Source: Bacteroidales bacterium (GTDB lineage: Bacteria > Bacteroidota > Bacteroidia > Bacteroidales > UBA932). Taken from it: a DNA stretch of 64,000 nt. The stretch lies in contig WOYW01000015.1 of assembly GCA_011620605.1 (NCBI GenBank), forward strand, positions 62,001-126,000, given 5' to 3'. Both the position numbers and the translations under genes were made by a program. The notes beneath the pieces were generated by a model that was not told where the DNA came from, did not search any database, and saw only the letters and a list, made by a program, of their open reading frames with translations. How positions within the stretch are numbered: the first letter of the stretch is position 1; each line of letters starts with the position of its first letter. Below are positions 62,669-64,000 of this stretch, piece after piece.

Positions 62669-64000
62669 CGGATTTCTAAAAATATTACATCAGAAAGGCG
62701 AATTGCTGACCATAACCCGTCACGTTGACCCGGATCAGGAGATGGCCGAAATTACTGACAGGCAGGCCAGCCGGCACAACGGTGGTAAAGCCCTTCTCTT
62801 TATGGATACAGAGACTGATTTCCCTATTATAACCAACCTTTTTTCCTCTGAAAAAAGAATTGCACTGGCATTTGATATGGATACCCTGGATGATGTTTGT
62901 AACAGGATCTCGGCTTTCTATCAGGCCATAGCCCAAAGCCGCACCAGCAACAGGTTTCTGCGAAGATCACCGGTCTCTGAATTCAACAAGTATGTTCCCA
63001 AAAGTACAAGCGCAGGTTCATGCCAGGAAATTGCTTTGTTTCCTCCTGATCTGAACAGGATCCCCTTCCTCAGAAATCGCGCCTTTGACCAGGCACACAG
63101 CCTTCATGATGTGCCTTTGTTGATCAAGAATCCTTACCTTGATACTTATTCCATTGAATCTACACGTATACTCTGGCATTCAAAAACAACCGTACAGCTC
63201 AGGTTTGAACCAGGATCCCAGGCTTCTTTATTTATTAATGAATCTCCCCGGGCCAGAATTCCCGTTGTGTTGTTTTTCGGGGGCGATCCTTTATATCTCC
63301 TTACCGGCATAGTTCCCCGGTCCACAGACGTGGACCCGTTGTTGTTTGCCGGTTACCTGAGGAAAAAGGCCATTGTTAAAGTTTCTTGTCTTAGCCAGCC
63401 CCTGGAAGTCCCTGAAAATTGTGACCTGGTCATTGAGGGGTACATAGACAAAAATGCTCAACAGGTTTCCTCGGCTTCGTGCGGGGAAAGTACCGGATTT
63501 TATTCCACCGGAGGAAAAGAACCGCTGATGCACGTAACCTGTATTACACACAGGAAAAACGCCAGATTGCCTCTGATCATACCCTCATTGGGAGTGACCC
63601 GGTCAAGGAGACACCTGACCAAGGCCATCTCCGTTTTTGCCGAAACCAATATTGAACAAACCATTGCTTTGGAAGTCCGCAGGATATGTTTTCTTCACTT
63701 TGCATACAACGGTGCAGCAGCCATAGTGGCCATCAGAAAATTTTACCCGGGTCAGTCATACAAAGTGGCACATGCATATTGGGGATCTCCCATCACATGC
63801 CTTAACAAATTGCTTATCATTGTTGACGAGCATGTAGATGTTTCCGATCTTCATGAAGTGAACGAATGCATAAAAAAATATTATAACCCTTCCCAGGATA
63901 CCTTTTTCAGCAGGGGCCCGCTGAGTATGACAGACCATTCCGCTCCTCAGGCGGGTTTTGGAGGAAAGATGTGCATAGACGCCACCCTAAAAGCCGGCAC
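62652..64000 (+). CDS. UbiD-family (decarboxylase-like) protein, 3' end outside window; active-site motif diverged
   Basis: Open frame of 449 codons to the edge, missing from ORF track; ITRHVDPDQEMAEITDRQ, FGGDP, LFAGYLRKKAIVKVSC, VPENCDLVIEGYID, HVTCITHRKNARLP, DHSAPQAGFGGKMCIDAT. Confidence 0.85.
   Translation, partial: MINYFDGFLKILHQKGELLTITRHVDPDQEMAEITDRQASRHNGGKALLFMDTETDFPIITNLFSSEKRIALAFDMDTLDDVCNRISAFYQAIAQSRTSNRFLRRSPVSEFNKYVPKSTSAGSCQEIALFPPDLNRIPFLRNRAFDQAHSLHDVPLLIKNPYLDTYSIESTRILWHSKTTVQLRFEPGSQASLFINESPRARIPVVLFFGGDPLYLLTGIVPRSTDVDPLLFAGYLRKKAIVKVSCLSQPLEVPENCDLVIEGYIDKNAQQVSSASCGESTGFYSTGGKEPLMHVTCITHRKNARLPLIIPSLGVTRSRRHLTKAISVFAETNIEQTIALEVRRICFLHFAYNGAAAIVAIRKFYPGQSYKVAHAYWGSPITCLNKLLIIVDEHVDVSDLHEVNECIKKYYNPSQDTFFSRGPLSMTDHSAPQAGFGGKMCIDATLKAG

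Noticed and set aside
1-64000. CRISPR arrays, tRNA/rRNA genes, IS elements or integrases
   Set aside because: None could be recognised by reading; a formal tRNAscan/CRISPR/ISfinder run was not possible.

Overview
This 64 kb window looks like a Bacteroidales (Bacteroidota) chromosome segment. The evidence is SusC/SusD pairs, a T9SS C-terminal domain, TAnnTTTG-type -7 boxes and Bacteroidota-like housekeeping proteins. It is densely coding: folP, purB, manA, pth, rplY, pncA/pncB, gpsA, pgi, rnhA, pdxA, recG, yicC, glnS, rng, HU, mutY, lon, ung and coaD. I saw no rRNA, tRNA, CRISPR array or transposase. Accessory content: (1) two divergent SusC/SusD loci (13.6-24.2 kb), the right one followed by a separate unit encoding an S8 subtilase with a T9SS-type C-terminal domain and a PorV/PorQ-like beta-barrel; (2) a SusCD-less GH2-GH31(PA14)-GH5 cluster resembling a minimal xyloglucan locus; (3) a SIS-MFS-ROK sugar operon. 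Two genes are absent from the ORF track: a 29-aa AURKAIP1/COX24-like basic protein, and a UbiD-family gene running off the right edge. That UbiD-like protein appears to lack key catalytic residues. A PlsC-like acyltransferase next to the SusCD locus is a clear remnant (5' truncated, internal deletion, in-frame stop). Other observations: -7 boxes only 4-6 nt from start codons (leaderless candidates), a sigma54-like element plus palindrome at lon, a promoter overlapping a terminator, and near-universal overlap of convergent gene ends. All family calls are from motif recognition, with no database search.
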